64,000 nucleotides of DNA from Serratia silvae (GCF_023282985.1 NZ_JAGQDC010000017.1:1-64000); one strand, 5' to 3'; shown: positions 1-8,972, numbered from the stretch's first letter. The notes: a model not told the origin generated them from the sequence alone. Numbers and translations: made by a program.

Positions 1-36
1 TTTACAACAGAGAGCGGCCTCACCAGGCGCTAAAAT

Positions 37-70
37 ACAAAACGCCCGATGCGGTGCATCAGGCGTTTTA
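37..70. terminator. Hairpin, probable bidirectional terminator
   Basis: An inverted repeat (AAAACGCC..GATGC, short loop, GCATC..GGCGTTTT) flanked by short A and T runs lies left of the leftward membrane-protein gene. It can end transcription coming from either side. This is read from the sequence; activity is inferred. Confidence 0.6.
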
Positions 71-167
71 CAGGCAACAAAGTGTCAACCTATACCAGGA
101 CTAGTCACTATATCCCACACAGAGAGGGGGTGAGAATCCTCGACAGGGTTCGCAAAATACCCCCCCC

Positions 168-1178
168 TCAAATCAGCTTAGCTTCCCTGAGCTCACTTTT
201 CAGATAGGCGTAATAAATAGGAGCGGCAACCACGCCAGCCAGGCCGAATGCCGCCTCAAAGACCAACATTGCCAGCAAGATCTCCCAAGAGTTAGCCCTG
301 ATTTTAGTACCGACAATACGGGCATTGAGGAAATACTCAAACTTGTGGATCACGATCAGGTAGAGCAGCGCAATCAGTGCCACTCCGAGTGAAACCGACA
401 GGCCAGAGATGAAAACAATGGTATTGGAGATCAGATTGCCGATCACCGGCAGCAGGCCAAAGATAAAGGTAAACACCACCAGCGTTTTCGCCAACGGGAT
501 ATGGATCCCACACAGCGGTAGCACACCAAGGATAAAGATAGCCGAGAAGAAGGTATTGATTGCCGATATTTTTACCTGCGCAAACACAATATTGCGGAAC
601 GCCTGCGATAGCAGCGAAATCCTTTTCATCAACTCACTTTTCAGTAATGGCCGATCCTCGCTGCTATCAATGTTATACAGTGAGACTATGGCACCGAGCA
701 CCATCCCGATCAGCATGGTCACCAGGCCATGCAGTACGCTCTTACCCATCGTCTGCAGCAGCGCTATGTGCTGTTGCATCCGGCTCAGGATCTCGTTCTT
801 CAGTTCTTCTACACTCAACGGCAGGTAGCCCGGCATGTATTTTGCCACCTCTTGCTGGACATCCTGCAGGATGAACGCAATACGGGTGTTAATGGCAGAG
901 ATATTCTTCATATCCTGCATCAGATAGCCGACGATACTCCCCACAATGGTGATCAACAGGCCGACCACCAAAGTACTGATCACCGCCACAACCAGCCATC
1001 TGGCCCGATGGCCGCCGATCACCTTCTGAAAATGTGGCGTAAGAATATTCACGATCTCGTAAACCAGAAAACCAGCCATAAAGCAGGTAAGAAGATGCAA
1101 CGGCAACAGTAGCAGGATCCCCCCCATCACAAAGATGAAACTGATTATCCTGGCCTGTTTTACATTCATTATCTGCAT
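168..1178 (-). CDS. AI-2E/PerM family membrane protein
   Basis: A 336-residue inner-membrane protein of the AI-2E transporter (PerM/YdiK/TqsA) family. It has paired N-terminal membrane spans, a long polar stretch around residues 90-160, then a block of spans whose signature PVIGNLISNT and the closing AAFGLAGVVAAPIYY segment are typical. Length fits the family (about 340-370). The family contains exporters of autoinducer-2, permeases and Na+/H+ antiporters, so the substrate cannot be told. A relic of lsrK, the AI-2 kinase, lies directly upstream, which is suggestive but may be chance. Two possible starts (codons 1 and 4) both follow a weak purine-rich site. Confidence 0.8.
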   Translation of the reverse strand: MQIMNVKQARIISFIFVMGGILLLLPLHLLTCFMAGFLVYEIVNILTPHFQKVIGGHRARWLVVAVISTLVVGLLITIVGSIVGYLMQDMKNISAINTRIAFILQDVQQEVAKYMPGYLPLSVEELKNEILSRMQQHIALLQTMGKSVLHGLVTMLIGMVLGAIVSLYNIDSSEDRPLLKSELMKRISLLSQAFRNIVFAQVKISAINTFFSAIFILGVLPLCGIHIPLAKTLVVFTFIFGLLPVIGNLISNTIVFISGLSVSLGVALIALLYLIVIHKFEYFLNARIVGTKIRANSWEILLAMLVFEAAFGLAGVVAAPIYYAYLKSELREAKLI

Positions 1179-1236
1179 TGTTACTCGCTTGTCCCTGAGA
1201 GGAGAGAATTTTTAATCACCCATTTAGTATTAGGTT

Positions 1237-1605
1237 TTATTTATCATGCCAACCAGAACACGACAACCTAAAATCACCTAACTTCAAAAATGGTTGCAAT
1301 ACCATATTGGGATCGGTAACCGGCGCAGGAAGGTTCATCACCTGCTGCCAGAACGTTCCGCCCAACACGGCGGTTTGCGCCGGTCTGACGATGCCAAGAC
1401 CCACGCATCCCAGTTGAACATCACCGCCCCCTAACGGCGTTCCCGTTTCTTTTACCGGCGAAAGAATGTCAGAACGCAGGCCCGCCATTTCCAACAGGCT
1501 TTTTCTCCAGTCTCGTGTGACCAGATCAACCAAACCGGTGGTCCCGGCATTTGACGGATCGACCGCAAGTTCACCGCTGAGCATATAAGCCAGCCAGTCG
1601 CTGAT
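1237..1605 (-). pseudogene. lsrK: lsrK (autoinducer-2 kinase) fragment
   Basis: A central piece of an FGGY-family kinase closely resembling LsrK, which phosphorylates autoinducer-2 in the cytoplasm. Recognisable blocks are [57 protein letters not shown] and [16 protein letters not shown]. About 20 residues seem to be missing between the ETGT and GGGDVQ blocks, where LsrK normally carries a VVSSQAAELCGLKAG-type segment. Homology stops after PVTDPNM and begins only just before ISDW; ATP-binding and most of the C-terminal domain are gone. No lsrR or lsrACDB genes are visible. It is a relic, not a working gene. Confidence 0.75.
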
Positions 1606-1709
1606 CGGTGACCAACGAAGTGCTTTTTCAGTGCATCTTCATATTGTAGGCAACCTTCAAAGCGAGAGTTAATCTGCCCCCGAATGATCCCAGACTGATG
1701 CCCTGAAGA

Positions 1710-1736
1710 CTTGCCCCACCTTACCGGTGGGGCAAG
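1710..1736. terminator. Perfect 11-bp stem hairpin after the DJ-1 gene
   Basis: CTTGCCCCACC and GGTGGGGCAAG form a perfect 11-bp stem with a 5-base loop, 30 bases past the stop of the DJ-1/PfpI gene. There is no clear T run on the minus strand, so it may be a processing or Rho-assisted 3' end rather than a classic intrinsic terminator. Confidence 0.5.
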
Positions 1737-1767
1737 CCATCTAGCTACCACGATCCAGCCACTCCCC

Positions 1768-2331
1768 CTATTCCTGCCACGAATAGTAAATGTGCTCAGC
1801 ATGTTCATTTACGCAAGCACTGTCACCCCGCAAACGGGCGGCCAAGGTAAAAGCAAAATCAAAGACTACACCAAACCCTTTACCACTGATCAAATTGCCG
1901 TCTTCCACCACATTTTGGCCAACATAAACCCCATCGCTGACGTTTTGCCATAAATCGCCAGAGCACACGTAACGGCGTCCTTGGAGCAGGCCATTTCCCC
2001 CCAATACCCGGGCAGCAGCGGAGCAAATTGGGCAGATTAATTTACCCGCCTGGTCATGGCGGCTGACAAAACACACCACGTCCTGGCTGTTGGCAAGAAA
2101 CACGCTGCCTTCTGGCCCGCCTGGCAATACGACGGCATCATAATCGGTGTCGAAAGCCTCTTTGAGCGTACTGTCTGCCACCACGGGTATTTTATGGTAG
2201 CTCACGACCTCTTTGCTTGAGGTGCAGGAAAGTGTTTCTACCTTGATCTTCAATCGGTACAGAATATCGATAATAACAATAGCCTCCCCTTCCTCAAATC
2301 CAGGGGCCAGTAAAACCGCAACTTTTTTCAT
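1768..2331 (-). CDS. DJ-1/PfpI family protein
   Basis: A 187-residue cytoplasmic DJ-1/PfpI superfamily protein. The N-terminal APGFEEGEA holds the conserved acidic residue (E16) that polarises the nucleophilic cysteine; the elbow is seen as [10 protein letters not shown] near residue 100, with [10 protein letters not shown] before it. Length matches YajL/DJ-1 relatives. Members act as glyoxalase/deglycase-like enzymes or chaperones; which applies here is unknown. A good ribosome site (AAGGGAAA) precedes the ATG. It lies only 23 bases downstream of the KdgM-type porin and is transcribed with the pectin cluster, so it may deal with reactive carbonyls from uronate breakdown; that link is inference. 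Confidence 0.8.
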   Translation of the reverse strand: MKKVAVLLAPGFEEGEAIVIIDILYRLKIKVETLSCTSSKEVVSYHKIPVVADSTLKEAFDTDYDAVVLPGGPEGSVFLANSQDVVCFVSRHDQAGKLICPICSAAARVLGGNGLLQGRRYVCSGDLWQNVSDGVYVGQNVVEDGNLISGKGFGVVFDFAFTLAARLRGDSACVNEHAEHIYYSWQE

Positions 2332-2354
2332 TGTTATTTCCCTTTGAAACTGGA

Positions 2355-3038
2355 TTAGAAGGTATATCCCAATCCGACACGGAATCGGGTTTGTCTTTCA
2401 TTGCTGTCGCTTTTGACTGATACATTTCCTACTTCTACGAAGGGTGTCCAGGCATCAATATTATAAGCCGTTCGAAAGTTATATTCATAGTTGCTCTTGC
2501 TGTTATTATACAGATTATACTTGTCGGCAACTTTATAAATCCCTTCGATGACGAACTCAAAATTATTGATCTTGTGCCCAACCCAGGCATCCAATCGATT
2601 AATCGTGTCATCTTCACGACTATCGGATGATCGACGTATGTATTCAAAACGATAACGCCCGGCAACCCACCATGCGTCATTGATCGTATAGGTCGTTCGT
2701 AAGTAAGGCTTGTATACCGAGTACCCATTACCCGTTTCAAGTACCAATCCGGGTTGAATCGCGAAGGGTCCGGTATTGAATTGATAACTGGCCGTATACT
2801 CATTCCCTTGGGCTTCCATATCATGAAAAGCCTTATTGGCATCACTCCCTCCCGATTTTGATATGGCCTCAATAGCAAAACCAAAGCCGTTGCCAAAACG
2901 ATGGGAAATATAGGCGCGATCGTAGTTGGCCTTACTGTCATCAAGATACTCATGGCGCACATCTACATACACCGCATGCGTTGTTAGCGGTGTTAATAAT
3001 GATAACGAGGTGAGTAATAATAAAAGATTTCCTTTCAT
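2355..3038 (-). CDS. KdgM/NanC family oligogalacturonate porin
   Basis: A 227-residue outer-membrane protein with a signal peptide ending THA (about residue 22) and then alternating amphipathic strands, ending in GLGYTF with a terminal phenylalanine as beta-barrels do. The opening VYVDVRHEYLDDSK and the RYRFEYIRR and WVGHKINNFEF strands mark the KdgM family of small monomeric porins that pass acidic oligosaccharides. It is followed by the DJ-1 gene and preceded by the GH105 hydrolase, so the likely cargo is rhamnogalacturonan or oligogalacturonate fragments. Start chosen for the AAGGGAA site upstream. KdgM or its paralogue RhiF/KdgN cannot be separated by eye. Confidence 0.85.
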   Translation of the reverse strand: MKGNLLLLLTSLSLLTPLTTHAVYVDVRHEYLDDSKANYDRAYISHRFGNGFGFAIEAISKSGGSDANKAFHDMEAQGNEYTASYQFNTGPFAIQPGLVLETGNGYSVYKPYLRTTYTINDAWWVAGRYRFEYIRRSSDSREDDTINRLDAWVGHKINNFEFVIEGIYKVADKYNLYNNSKSNYEYNFRTAYNIDAWTPFVEVGNVSVKSDSNERQTRFRVGLGYTF

Positions 3039-3160
3039 AATAATTCCCTTATGATTCGCTTTATTTTAACTGATGTTTTTTAAAATACTTTAATGCGGTA
3101 ACGCTCATTCGCAGATCAGAATATGTATCTCTTACGGGCCGCGGCAGCAGCCCGTTCCTG

Positions 3161-4300
3161 TTACAAGTAAACGTTCAGGTACTCGACCAGGCACAGAATG
3201 GCCATCGCCTGCCCATAAGGCATCGAAGTCAGCGGGACCTGGCGATAGTAGTCCAGGTTTTTGCCCATCGCGGTACCGAACGAGACCTGCATCAGTTCGC
3301 CATCGGTGTTGATTTGTTTCACCACTCCTTGCAGCGCTTTTTCGGCGATCTGCAGATACTTGCCGTCGATATAGCGTTTGCGCACCGACTTCAGGATCCC
3401 GAACGCGAAACCGGCGGTTGCGGATGACTCCAGATAAGAATCAGGATCATCCAGCAGCGTATGCCACAGGCCACTTTTGTGCTGGCACGCTGCCAGTGCC
3501 GCCACCTGGCATTCCAATACCAGCACCAGAAAACGGCGGGTAGCATCGTATTCCGGCAGATCCAACAGTTCGAGGAATTCCGGGATCACGATAGTCAGCC
3601 AACTGTTACCGCGCGCCCAGCGGGCTTTGGCAAAGTTGTGCTTACCGTCGAAGGTCCAGCCGTGGAACCACAGACCGCTTTCGCGCTCCATCAGGTGCTG
3701 GATGTGGACCAGAAACTGATATTTGGCCTCTTCCACATACTGCGGGCGGTTTAGCAACTTGCCAATTTTGGCCAGCGGCAACACGCTCATCATCAGGGTA
3801 TCGTCCCACAGTTGCTGATGGTTCTCTTCCGCCAGCGTGACGTGCTGCATACCACCACGCTCGGTGCGTGGCATTTCATGCATCAACCATTCCGCCCAAC
3901 GCTCCAGATACGGTAGCCAGCGTGTATCGCCGGTTTCCTCATAGCGGTAGGCCAGGGTGAGAAACGGACAGGCGGTATTCACATTCTTGGTTGGCGTGCC
4001 TTCGGCAAAGCGCGCGATGAACCAGTCGTCAACGATAGCGCACATCTTGGTGTCACCGGTCTGGCGATAATACTGATTGATGCCGTACAGGCCGATGCCG
4101 TGCGTCCATTCCCAGCCGGCCCAACCTTTGGTGTCGATGACCCGGCCATCGTCAAGGCGCAGCAGGAATTCACCGGTTTCATCGGTGATGTTGACCAGGT
4201 TTTCCACCAGGCTATCAATCAACTGCTGCAGTTCCTGGCGGCTGATAAAGCGTTCCGGTTGACGCAGTAACGGGCTGTGTTTTACGGGATATACCAACAT
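3161..4300 (-). CDS. rhiN: Unsaturated rhamnogalacturonyl hydrolase, GH105 (RhiN-like)
   Basis: A 379-residue glycoside hydrolase family 105 enzyme, which removes the unsaturated uronic acid from the non-reducing end of rhamnogalacturonan lyase products. Family blocks visible: WEWTHGIGLYGINQYY (residues 63-78), HQQLWDDTLMMSVLPLAK (161-178, with D167 at the usual catalytic aspartate), GLWFHGWTFDG and WARGNSWLTIVIPEFLELL. No signal peptide, so it works in the cytoplasm on imported disaccharides. A strong AAAGGAC site precedes the ATG. It sits 25 bases after the RhiT-type importer, matching the rhiTN pairing known in Dickeya. Confidence 0.88.
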   Translation of the reverse strand: MLVYPVKHSPLLRQPERFISRQELQQLIDSLVENLVNITDETGEFLLRLDDGRVIDTKGWAGWEWTHGIGLYGINQYYRQTGDTKMCAIVDDWFIARFAEGTPTKNVNTACPFLTLAYRYEETGDTRWLPYLERWAEWLMHEMPRTERGGMQHVTLAEENHQQLWDDTLMMSVLPLAKIGKLLNRPQYVEEAKYQFLVHIQHLMERESGLWFHGWTFDGKHNFAKARWARGNSWLTIVIPEFLELLDLPEYDATRRFLVLVLECQVAALAACQHKSGLWHTLLDDPDSYLESSATAGFAFGILKSVRKRYIDGKYLQIAEKALQGVVKQINTDGELMQVSFGTAMGKNLDYYRQVPLTSMPYGQAMAILCLVEYLNVYL

Positions 4301-4325
4301 AGTGATGTCCTTTTATGCCTTTAGA

Positions 4326-5909
4326 TCAAGGTGTCACGCTGCCTGCCGCTTTCTGGCCTTGAGTGGCCTTGGGCAACGGCGGAGCAGCAGGTTTTTTGCG
4401 GTTGAGGTAGCCGATATTGTTGTTACCCCACAGTGATTCATAAGGCATACCGGCAAGCATTTCGACGGTAGCGCGCGCTTCTGGCGTGATGTTCTCCGGC
4501 ACCACTCGGCCCGCGATGCGCATCCTCTCTGTTTCCTGGCGCAGAACACCGTGTGTGGTCAAGTTGAGTTTGAAGCGCAGTGAGACGGTGAAGCCGATAG
4601 CCAGCACGACCAAAGTACCGACGCTCAGGATCATCAGAATGGCGTGACTCACTTCGGGTAATTGATGATTTTGGCCTGAAACAAAGCCTGACAGTTGCAG
4701 AATGACGCCAACCAGCATCACCGCACCGGCCTGAGAGGCCTTACGGGTCAAAGTCATGATGCCGGCAAAGATGCCTTCACGACGTTGCCCGGTGATCACT
4801 TCGTCCACATCGGCAATATAGGTGTAGATATTCCATGGCACGTAGTTAATACCACCCCGGCCCAAACCGGCGAGAGCGGAAACCAGCAGCAACAATGAAA
4901 AAACGTCACTGAGGTTGGCGTAATACAGTACGGCGTAGGAGATAGCCCCCATACCGAACAGCACGACCACCATACGGTAGGAGGGGGCTGGCCCGAAGCG
5001 AATACACAGCGGGATCATGGCGATCACCGCGACAAATTGCATGATGGCCATGGTGCCCATCAGGTTGGAGGCCGTGGCGGCACTCTGCATCAGTACAAAC
5101 ACCACGTAATAGGTAAACACCGCATTGAAGACGTCCTGGGCGATATAACCCCCGAGATACATCCCCAAATGCTGGCGGAAAATGCGGATGCGCAGCGTGG
5201 AGGACAGCTCGACGTTCAGGCGCTTCAAGCTCTGGAACAGCGTGAGTTTTTGTTTTTCAGCTTCCAATGCGGCAGCAGATTTCTGTTCTGCTGGACGCTC
5301 CCAGGTGAAGAAATAGACCAGCGTCAATACACAAGCACAGATGACCGAGAACACCAGGCTGGAATAGAAGAATGAAACGGCACTGTCTTTACCCAGGTAG
5401 CTGAGCAGAATGCCTGGCAGGAATGCCGCCAGAATGGCAGACAGCTGCGCTAGCCCAATGCGGGCACCAGAGAACTTGGTTTTTTGTTTGAAATCATCTG
5501 TCATCTCCGGCACCAGCGTTTCATACGGTACCAGGATCATGGTGTAGACCACGTCAAAGAACAGATAGGTCAGCAAATAGTACCAATAGTCCATATGGCC
5601 AACCCACATCAGGCTGTAGCTAAAGACCAATGGAATACCGAGCAAGATAAAGAACTTGCGGCGGCCAAAGCGTTTGCCCAGCCAGGTGGAACCAAAATTG
5701 TCGGTCAGATAGCCCATTAATGGGCTGACAACTGCATCCAGTACCCTTGCCATCGCAAAGATAAAGGTGGCTTCAATCGGGCTAAGCCCGCAGAACGTTG
5801 TATAAAAATAGAGTAACCAGGCGGCGGTGAGTGCCGTGGTTCCCGCGCCGAGAAAATCCCCGGAGCCGTAAGCAAGATAGTTAAACAGACCGATTTTACG
5901 TGTCTTCAT
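4326..5909 (-). CDS. rhiT: Rhamnogalacturonide transporter, GPH-family MFS (RhiT-like)
   Basis: A twelve-span sugar:cation symporter of the glycoside-pentoside-hexuronide type; seen are the opening YGSGDFLGAGTTALTAAWLLYF, DAVVSPLMGYLTDN, RFGRRKFFILLGIPLVFSYS and GRGGINYVPWNIYTYIADVDEV. It should carry rhamnogalacturonan disaccharides across the inner membrane to the GH105 enzyme encoded next. The ATG at 5909 is preferred because it follows an ACGGAG site by nine bases; upstream GTG or ATG codons would give a few more residues. A long C-terminal tail (about 60 residues, rich in Ala and Pro at the end) extends beyond the usual family length. First gene of the pectin operon. Confidence 0.87.
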   Translation of the reverse strand: MKTRKIGLFNYLAYGSGDFLGAGTTALTAAWLLYFYTTFCGLSPIEATFIFAMARVLDAVVSPLMGYLTDNFGSTWLGKRFGRRKFFILLGIPLVFSYSLMWVGHMDYWYYLLTYLFFDVVYTMILVPYETLVPEMTDDFKQKTKFSGARIGLAQLSAILAAFLPGILLSYLGKDSAVSFFYSSLVFSVICACVLTLVYFFTWERPAEQKSAAALEAEKQKLTLFQSLKRLNVELSSTLRIRIFRQHLGMYLGGYIAQDVFNAVFTYYVVFVLMQSAATASNLMGTMAIMQFVAVIAMIPLCIRFGPAPSYRMVVVLFGMGAISYAVLYYANLSDVFSLLLLVSALAGLGRGGINYVPWNIYTYIADVDEVITGQRREGIFAGIMTLTRKASQAGAVMLVGVILQLSGFVSGQNHQLPEVSHAILMILSVGTLVVLAIGFTVSLRFKLNLTTHGVLRQETERMRIAGRVVPENITPEARATVEMLAGMPYESLWGNNNIGYLNRKKPAAPPLPKATQGQKAAGSVTP

Positions 5910-6361
5910 TGTTGCCATCTCCGTAGCCACATCACGTGTTATCTTCCCGGCGATATGCAGGGAATTTTCGTAACATACGGTTATGGCTATGGGAAAACCT
6001 TTGTGTTTTTGCCAGTGATGGCGAGTCTATGGCAAACAAAAGAAGAATGAGTCGATCAATCTCTATTTTTTAAAACAATGTTTTATTTTTAATATAACAT
6101 CGTTCCCTTTTTATCTTGCAGGCCGATAGCGCATGTGAGCTTGCAGCAATCGGGCCACTGAAAATGCTGAGGCTTTTAATTGTTGCCGGATTGGTGTGGA
6201 TGCCGATGGTGATGGGCTAGTAAAACCGGTTTTCCGGCCTTGATTTTCGGTAAAGCGACCACGGCTTAACCACCTGAGCTAAATCCGTAAAAATATTCTT
6301 GACCGGTTAGCCGACTCTCCCTATAGTAGCGCCCCGTTGCACCGAGTAACGCGCAACGTAC
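5910..6361. other. Promoter region of the pectin operon, otherwise no gene seen
   Basis: AT-rich between about 6050 and 6110 and holding the KdgR-like box listed separately. No open frame with a ribosome site was found. The right part runs into the tRNA-Ser promoter region. Confidence 0.5.
6068..6087 (-). promoter_or_regulatory. KdgR-like operator
   Basis: On the minus strand AATAAAACATTGTTTTAAAA fits the palindromic AATRAAA...TTTYATT pattern recognised by KdgR, the repressor of pectin catabolism, and lies about 160 bases before rhiT. This suggests induction by 2-keto-3-deoxygluconate. No kdgR gene is in the window; the site is called by eye. Confidence 0.5.
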
Positions 6362-6451
6362 GGTGAGGTGTCTGAGTGGCTGAAGGAGCACGCCTGGAAA
6401 GTGTGTATACGCGAAAGTGTATCGAGGGTTCGAACCCCTCTCTCACCGCCA
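6362..6451 (+). tRNA. tRNA-Ser (anticodon GGA)
   Basis: A 90-base class II tRNA. The acceptor stem GGTGAGG pairs with TCTCACC (one G-T), followed by discriminator G and encoded CCA. The anticodon stem CACGC/GTGTG encloses loop CTGGAAA with anticodon GGA at 6396-6398, reading UCC/UCU. The long variable arm (TATACGCGAAAGTGTA) and the T-loop GGGTTCGAACCCC are intact. A terminator follows within 15 bases. Confidence 0.97.
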
Positions 6452-6462
6452 TATTTTAAGAA

Positions 6463-6493
6463 AAGTCTGAACTAACGTTCAGACTTTTTTTTT
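6463..6493 (+). terminator. Terminator of tRNA-Ser
   Basis: AGTCTGAAC and GTTCAGACT form a 9-bp stem with loop TAAC, followed by a run of T residues; a textbook intrinsic terminator for the tRNA transcript. Confidence 0.9.
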
Positions 6494-6527
6494 GCATATA
6501 TCCCATACAGACTGGGGTGAGCTTGCG

Positions 6528-6576
6528 AATCAAGCCCTCTCTCTCCGCCATATTACAAGAAAAACTGAGCTATTGG
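6528..6576 (+). repeat. Decayed copy of the tRNA-Ser 3' end and flank
   Basis: CCCTCTCTCTCCGCCATATT followed by ACAAGAAAAACTGAGCTA repeats, with a few mismatches, the last bases of tRNA-Ser and its downstream flank (CCCTCTCTCACCGCCATATT, TTAAGAAAAGTCTGAACTA). Direct repeats of a tRNA 3' end are what integrase-borne elements leave as attR/attL. No integrase gene is present. Confidence 0.6.
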
Positions 6577-6604
6577 CTGTCAGTTAAGACTACTTATTAT
6601 CCAG

Positions 6605-6635
6605 ACGGGCGCAGCATTTGTGCAGCGCCCCTACG
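6605..6635. repeat. REP-like palindrome (GGGCGCAGCAT..TGCGCCCCTAC family)
   Basis: GGGCGCAGCATTTGTGCAGC followed by GCCCCTAC. Related imperfect palindromes lie near 8973, 14563, 29940, 36218 and 39024, always between genes, so this is one member of a dispersed family. Confidence 0.6.
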
Positions 6636-6743
6636 ATACTCAAAATGATAATGGTCAGACGGGTATATGTTATTGCCAGGCAATCTATGTCCTATCTTCA
6701 GTTCAGGATAGTCTGTTATCCATCACACCACGGGGAAAATCTG

Positions 6744-7010
6744 ATGAATATAAACGTGGTCAGCCATTTCCATAAAAGCTCGTACGCCGTGGGTTTACGC
6801 CTGCAACAGCGGCAAGTCACATTGGAGGAGAGATATGACCTCAGCGTGCGCGACTATGCCGCTCATGGCGGCGTATTCCCCATCAACCTGCTCAATGTAG
6901 GCTGCGTCGGTTCCATCTCTCTTTCTGGCTCCCCACAGCTCGAAGATCATCATCTGCTGGTCAGCACTCTTGCTCATTTTCTCGGCTTACCCTTGCCCGC
7001 AGTACACTAA
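6744..7010 (+). pseudogene. UPF0303 (HbpS/GlcG-like) protein, N-terminal half missing
   Basis: The last 88 residues match the C-terminal half of UPF0303 proteins: HFHKSSYAVGLRLQQR, LEERYDLSVRDYAAHGG, GCVGSISLSGSPQLEDHHLL. Complete members are about 160 residues and begin with a long helical part followed by a FYAAMPGTT-type strand, none of which is visible upstream in any frame. An ATG with GGGGAAA nearby could by chance start the remaining part. Its loss of the 5' half lies right beside the duplicated tRNA 3' end, so a deletion linked to an integration event is likely. Function of the family is uncertain; a haem-binding fold relation is known. Confidence 0.65.
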
Positions 7011-7238
7011 GCGATAAAAGCCGAGCTTTTCCCCCAATCCGTAGCGGAAGATCTGCTCAGGCAGGCGCTTGGCGAAAATAATCCACTGAACAAATATAAA
7101 TTAATCATAATCCTGATGCCTTGATGCAAATCTAGATATCGGCGCACAGAAAGGGGTATGGTATCTACCAGCTATTCCGAGACGGACCTCCATGGCCCGC
7201 CATTCCGTTCTCTTTTATAGACTTGGTTTGCAACTTAG

Positions 7239-8930
7239 ATGAAAACGCATGAAATCAATGGTATTCGCCCTTTTAGCGCACTGATAGAAGCCTGCTGGCG
7301 TGAACCCTATTCACTTCAACGTCTGCTGAAAGATGCCATCGCCGGGGTCACCGTCGGCATCATTGCCATTCCTCTGGCGATGGCACTGGCCATTGCCAGC
7401 GGCGTTCCCCCGCAATATGGGCTGTATACCGCCGCCATTGCTGGCATCGTGATTGCCGTCAGCGGCGGTTCGCGCTACAGCGTTTCCGGCCCCACCGCAG
7501 CGTTTGTGGTGATCCTGTTCCCCGTTTCACAGCAATTCGGGCTCTCAGGCCTATTGATTGCCACCATGCTGTCCGGCGTGTTCCTGCTGATTATGGGGTT
7601 AGCACGGCTAGGCCGCCTGATCGAATACATTCCACTTTCGGTCACGCTTGGGTTTACTTCCGGGATCGCCATCACCATAGCCACCATGCAGGTGAAGGAT
7701 TTCTTTGGCTTACGGTTAGCGGAAGTGCCAGAAAATTACATCGGCAAGGTCAATGCACTGTTGCATGCTTTACCCACTCTGGACTATGGCGATACGCTGA
7801 TTGGCGCGGTCACCCTGGTGGTCCTGCTGCTGTGGCCGAAGCTGGGGCTGCGTATTCCCGGCCACCTGCCCGCCTTGTTGGCTGGCACCGCAGTGATGGC
7901 GCTCCTGGCGCAGTTCGATCATCAGGTTGCGACTATTGGATCACGTTTCAGTTTCGAATTGGCCGACGGCAGCCAGGGTCAAGGTATCCCACCAATCCTG
8001 CCGCAGTGGCTGTTGCCTTGGCACCTGCCAGCCGGCGATGGTAAACCGACGGAACTGAGCTGGCAGCTGCTTTCCGCCCTATTACCGGCAGCATTTTCCA
8101 TGGCGATGCTTGGGGCAATCGAATCGCTGCTATGCGCGGTGGTGCTGGACGGCATGACGGGCAAAAAGCACCACTCCAACGCCGAACTGATTGGCCAGGG
8201 CGCAGGTAACATCATCGCCCCGTTCTTTGGTGGCATCACCGCGACCGCCGCCATTGCCCGCTCGGCAGCTAACGTACGCGCAGGAGCAACCTCTCCAATC
8301 TCGGCAATCATCCACTCGTTAATGGTGCTGCTGGCCTTGCTGGTGCTGGCTCCATGGTTGTCCTACTTACCACTGGCGGCGATGGCCTCGCTGTTGCTGT
8401 TGGTAGCCTGGAACATGAGTGAAGCTCATAAAGTACTTTATCTGCTGCGCCGGGCGCCGAAAGACGACATTTTGGTGATGCTGCTGTGTATGTCGCTGAC
8501 GGTGCTGTTTGATATGGTGATTGCCATTACCGTCGGCATCGTGCTGGCCTCACTGCTGTTTATGCGCCGTATCGCGCGGATGACCCGCCTGAGCGAGTTG
8601 AGCGCCGAGGATGGCCGTCTGGTGCTGCGCGTCAACGGGCCTCTGTTCTTCGCCGCTGCCGAACGCGTGTTCAACGACCTGCTGGTACGCGGTGCAAACT
8701 ACCACACCATCGTACTGCAATGGGATGCGGTGCCGGTGCTGGATGCCGGGGGGCTCAACGCGTTGCAACGCTATATCGATACCCTGCCCGCCGAAAAACA
8801 GCTGGTGATCACCGATATTCCGTTCCAGCCGCTAAAAACCCTGGCTCGTGCGCGCATGAAGCCCATCGAGGGTAAGCTGCATTTCTACCCCACACTGCCA
8901 GAAGCGTTAACGGCGCTGAACGCCCAATAA
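7239..8930 (+). CDS. dauA: C4-dicarboxylate transporter DauA (SulP family)
   Basis: A 563-residue SLC26/SulP transporter nearly collinear with E. coli DauA (YchM), the aerobic succinate/dicarboxylate uptake protein. Membrane segments cover residues about 30-430 with hallmarks [33 protein letters not shown] and [19 protein letters not shown]; a cytoplasmic STAS domain follows (about 440-560, core [19 protein letters not shown]). The ATG has a weak ribosome site; a shorter start near SALIEACW is possible, as E. coli proteins start around there. It stands alone, convergent with kdsA, as in E. coli. Confidence 0.94.
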   Translation: MKTHEINGIRPFSALIEACWREPYSLQRLLKDAIAGVTVGIIAIPLAMALAIASGVPPQYGLYTAAIAGIVIAVSGGSRYSVSGPTAAFVVILFPVSQQFGLSGLLIATMLSGVFLLIMGLARLGRLIEYIPLSVTLGFTSGIAITIATMQVKDFFGLRLAEVPENYIGKVNALLHALPTLDYGDTLIGAVTLVVLLLWPKLGLRIPGHLPALLAGTAVMALLAQFDHQVATIGSRFSFELADGSQGQGIPPILPQWLLPWHLPAGDGKPTELSWQLLSALLPAAFSMAMLGAIESLLCAVVLDGMTGKKHHSNAELIGQGAGNIIAPFFGGITATAAIARSAANVRAGATSPISAIIHSLMVLLALLVLAPWLSYLPLAAMASLLLLVAWNMSEAHKVLYLLRRAPKDDILVMLLCMSLTVLFDMVIAITVGIVLASLLFMRRIARMTRLSELSAEDGRLVLRVNGPLFFAAAERVFNDLLVRGANYHTIVLQWDAVPVLDAGGLNALQRYIDTLPAEKQLVITDIPFQPLKTLARARMKPIEGKLHFYPTLPEALTALNAQ

Positions 8931-8935
8931 AGCAA

Positions 8936-8967
8936 AAGGCCCGACAAGTTAATATCGGGCCTTCAGA
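8936..8967. terminator. Bidirectional terminator between dauA and kdsA
   Basis: AAGGCCCGA and TCGGGCCTT form a stem around a short AT-rich loop, placed between two convergent genes, with A and T flanks on each side. Confidence 0.75.
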
Positions 8968-8972
8968 TTGGC

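Noticed and set aside
168..1605. A working AI-2 uptake and processing system
   Set aside because: lsrK is a fragment and no lsr transporter or regulator is present; the AI-2E family name alone does not prove AI-2 transport.
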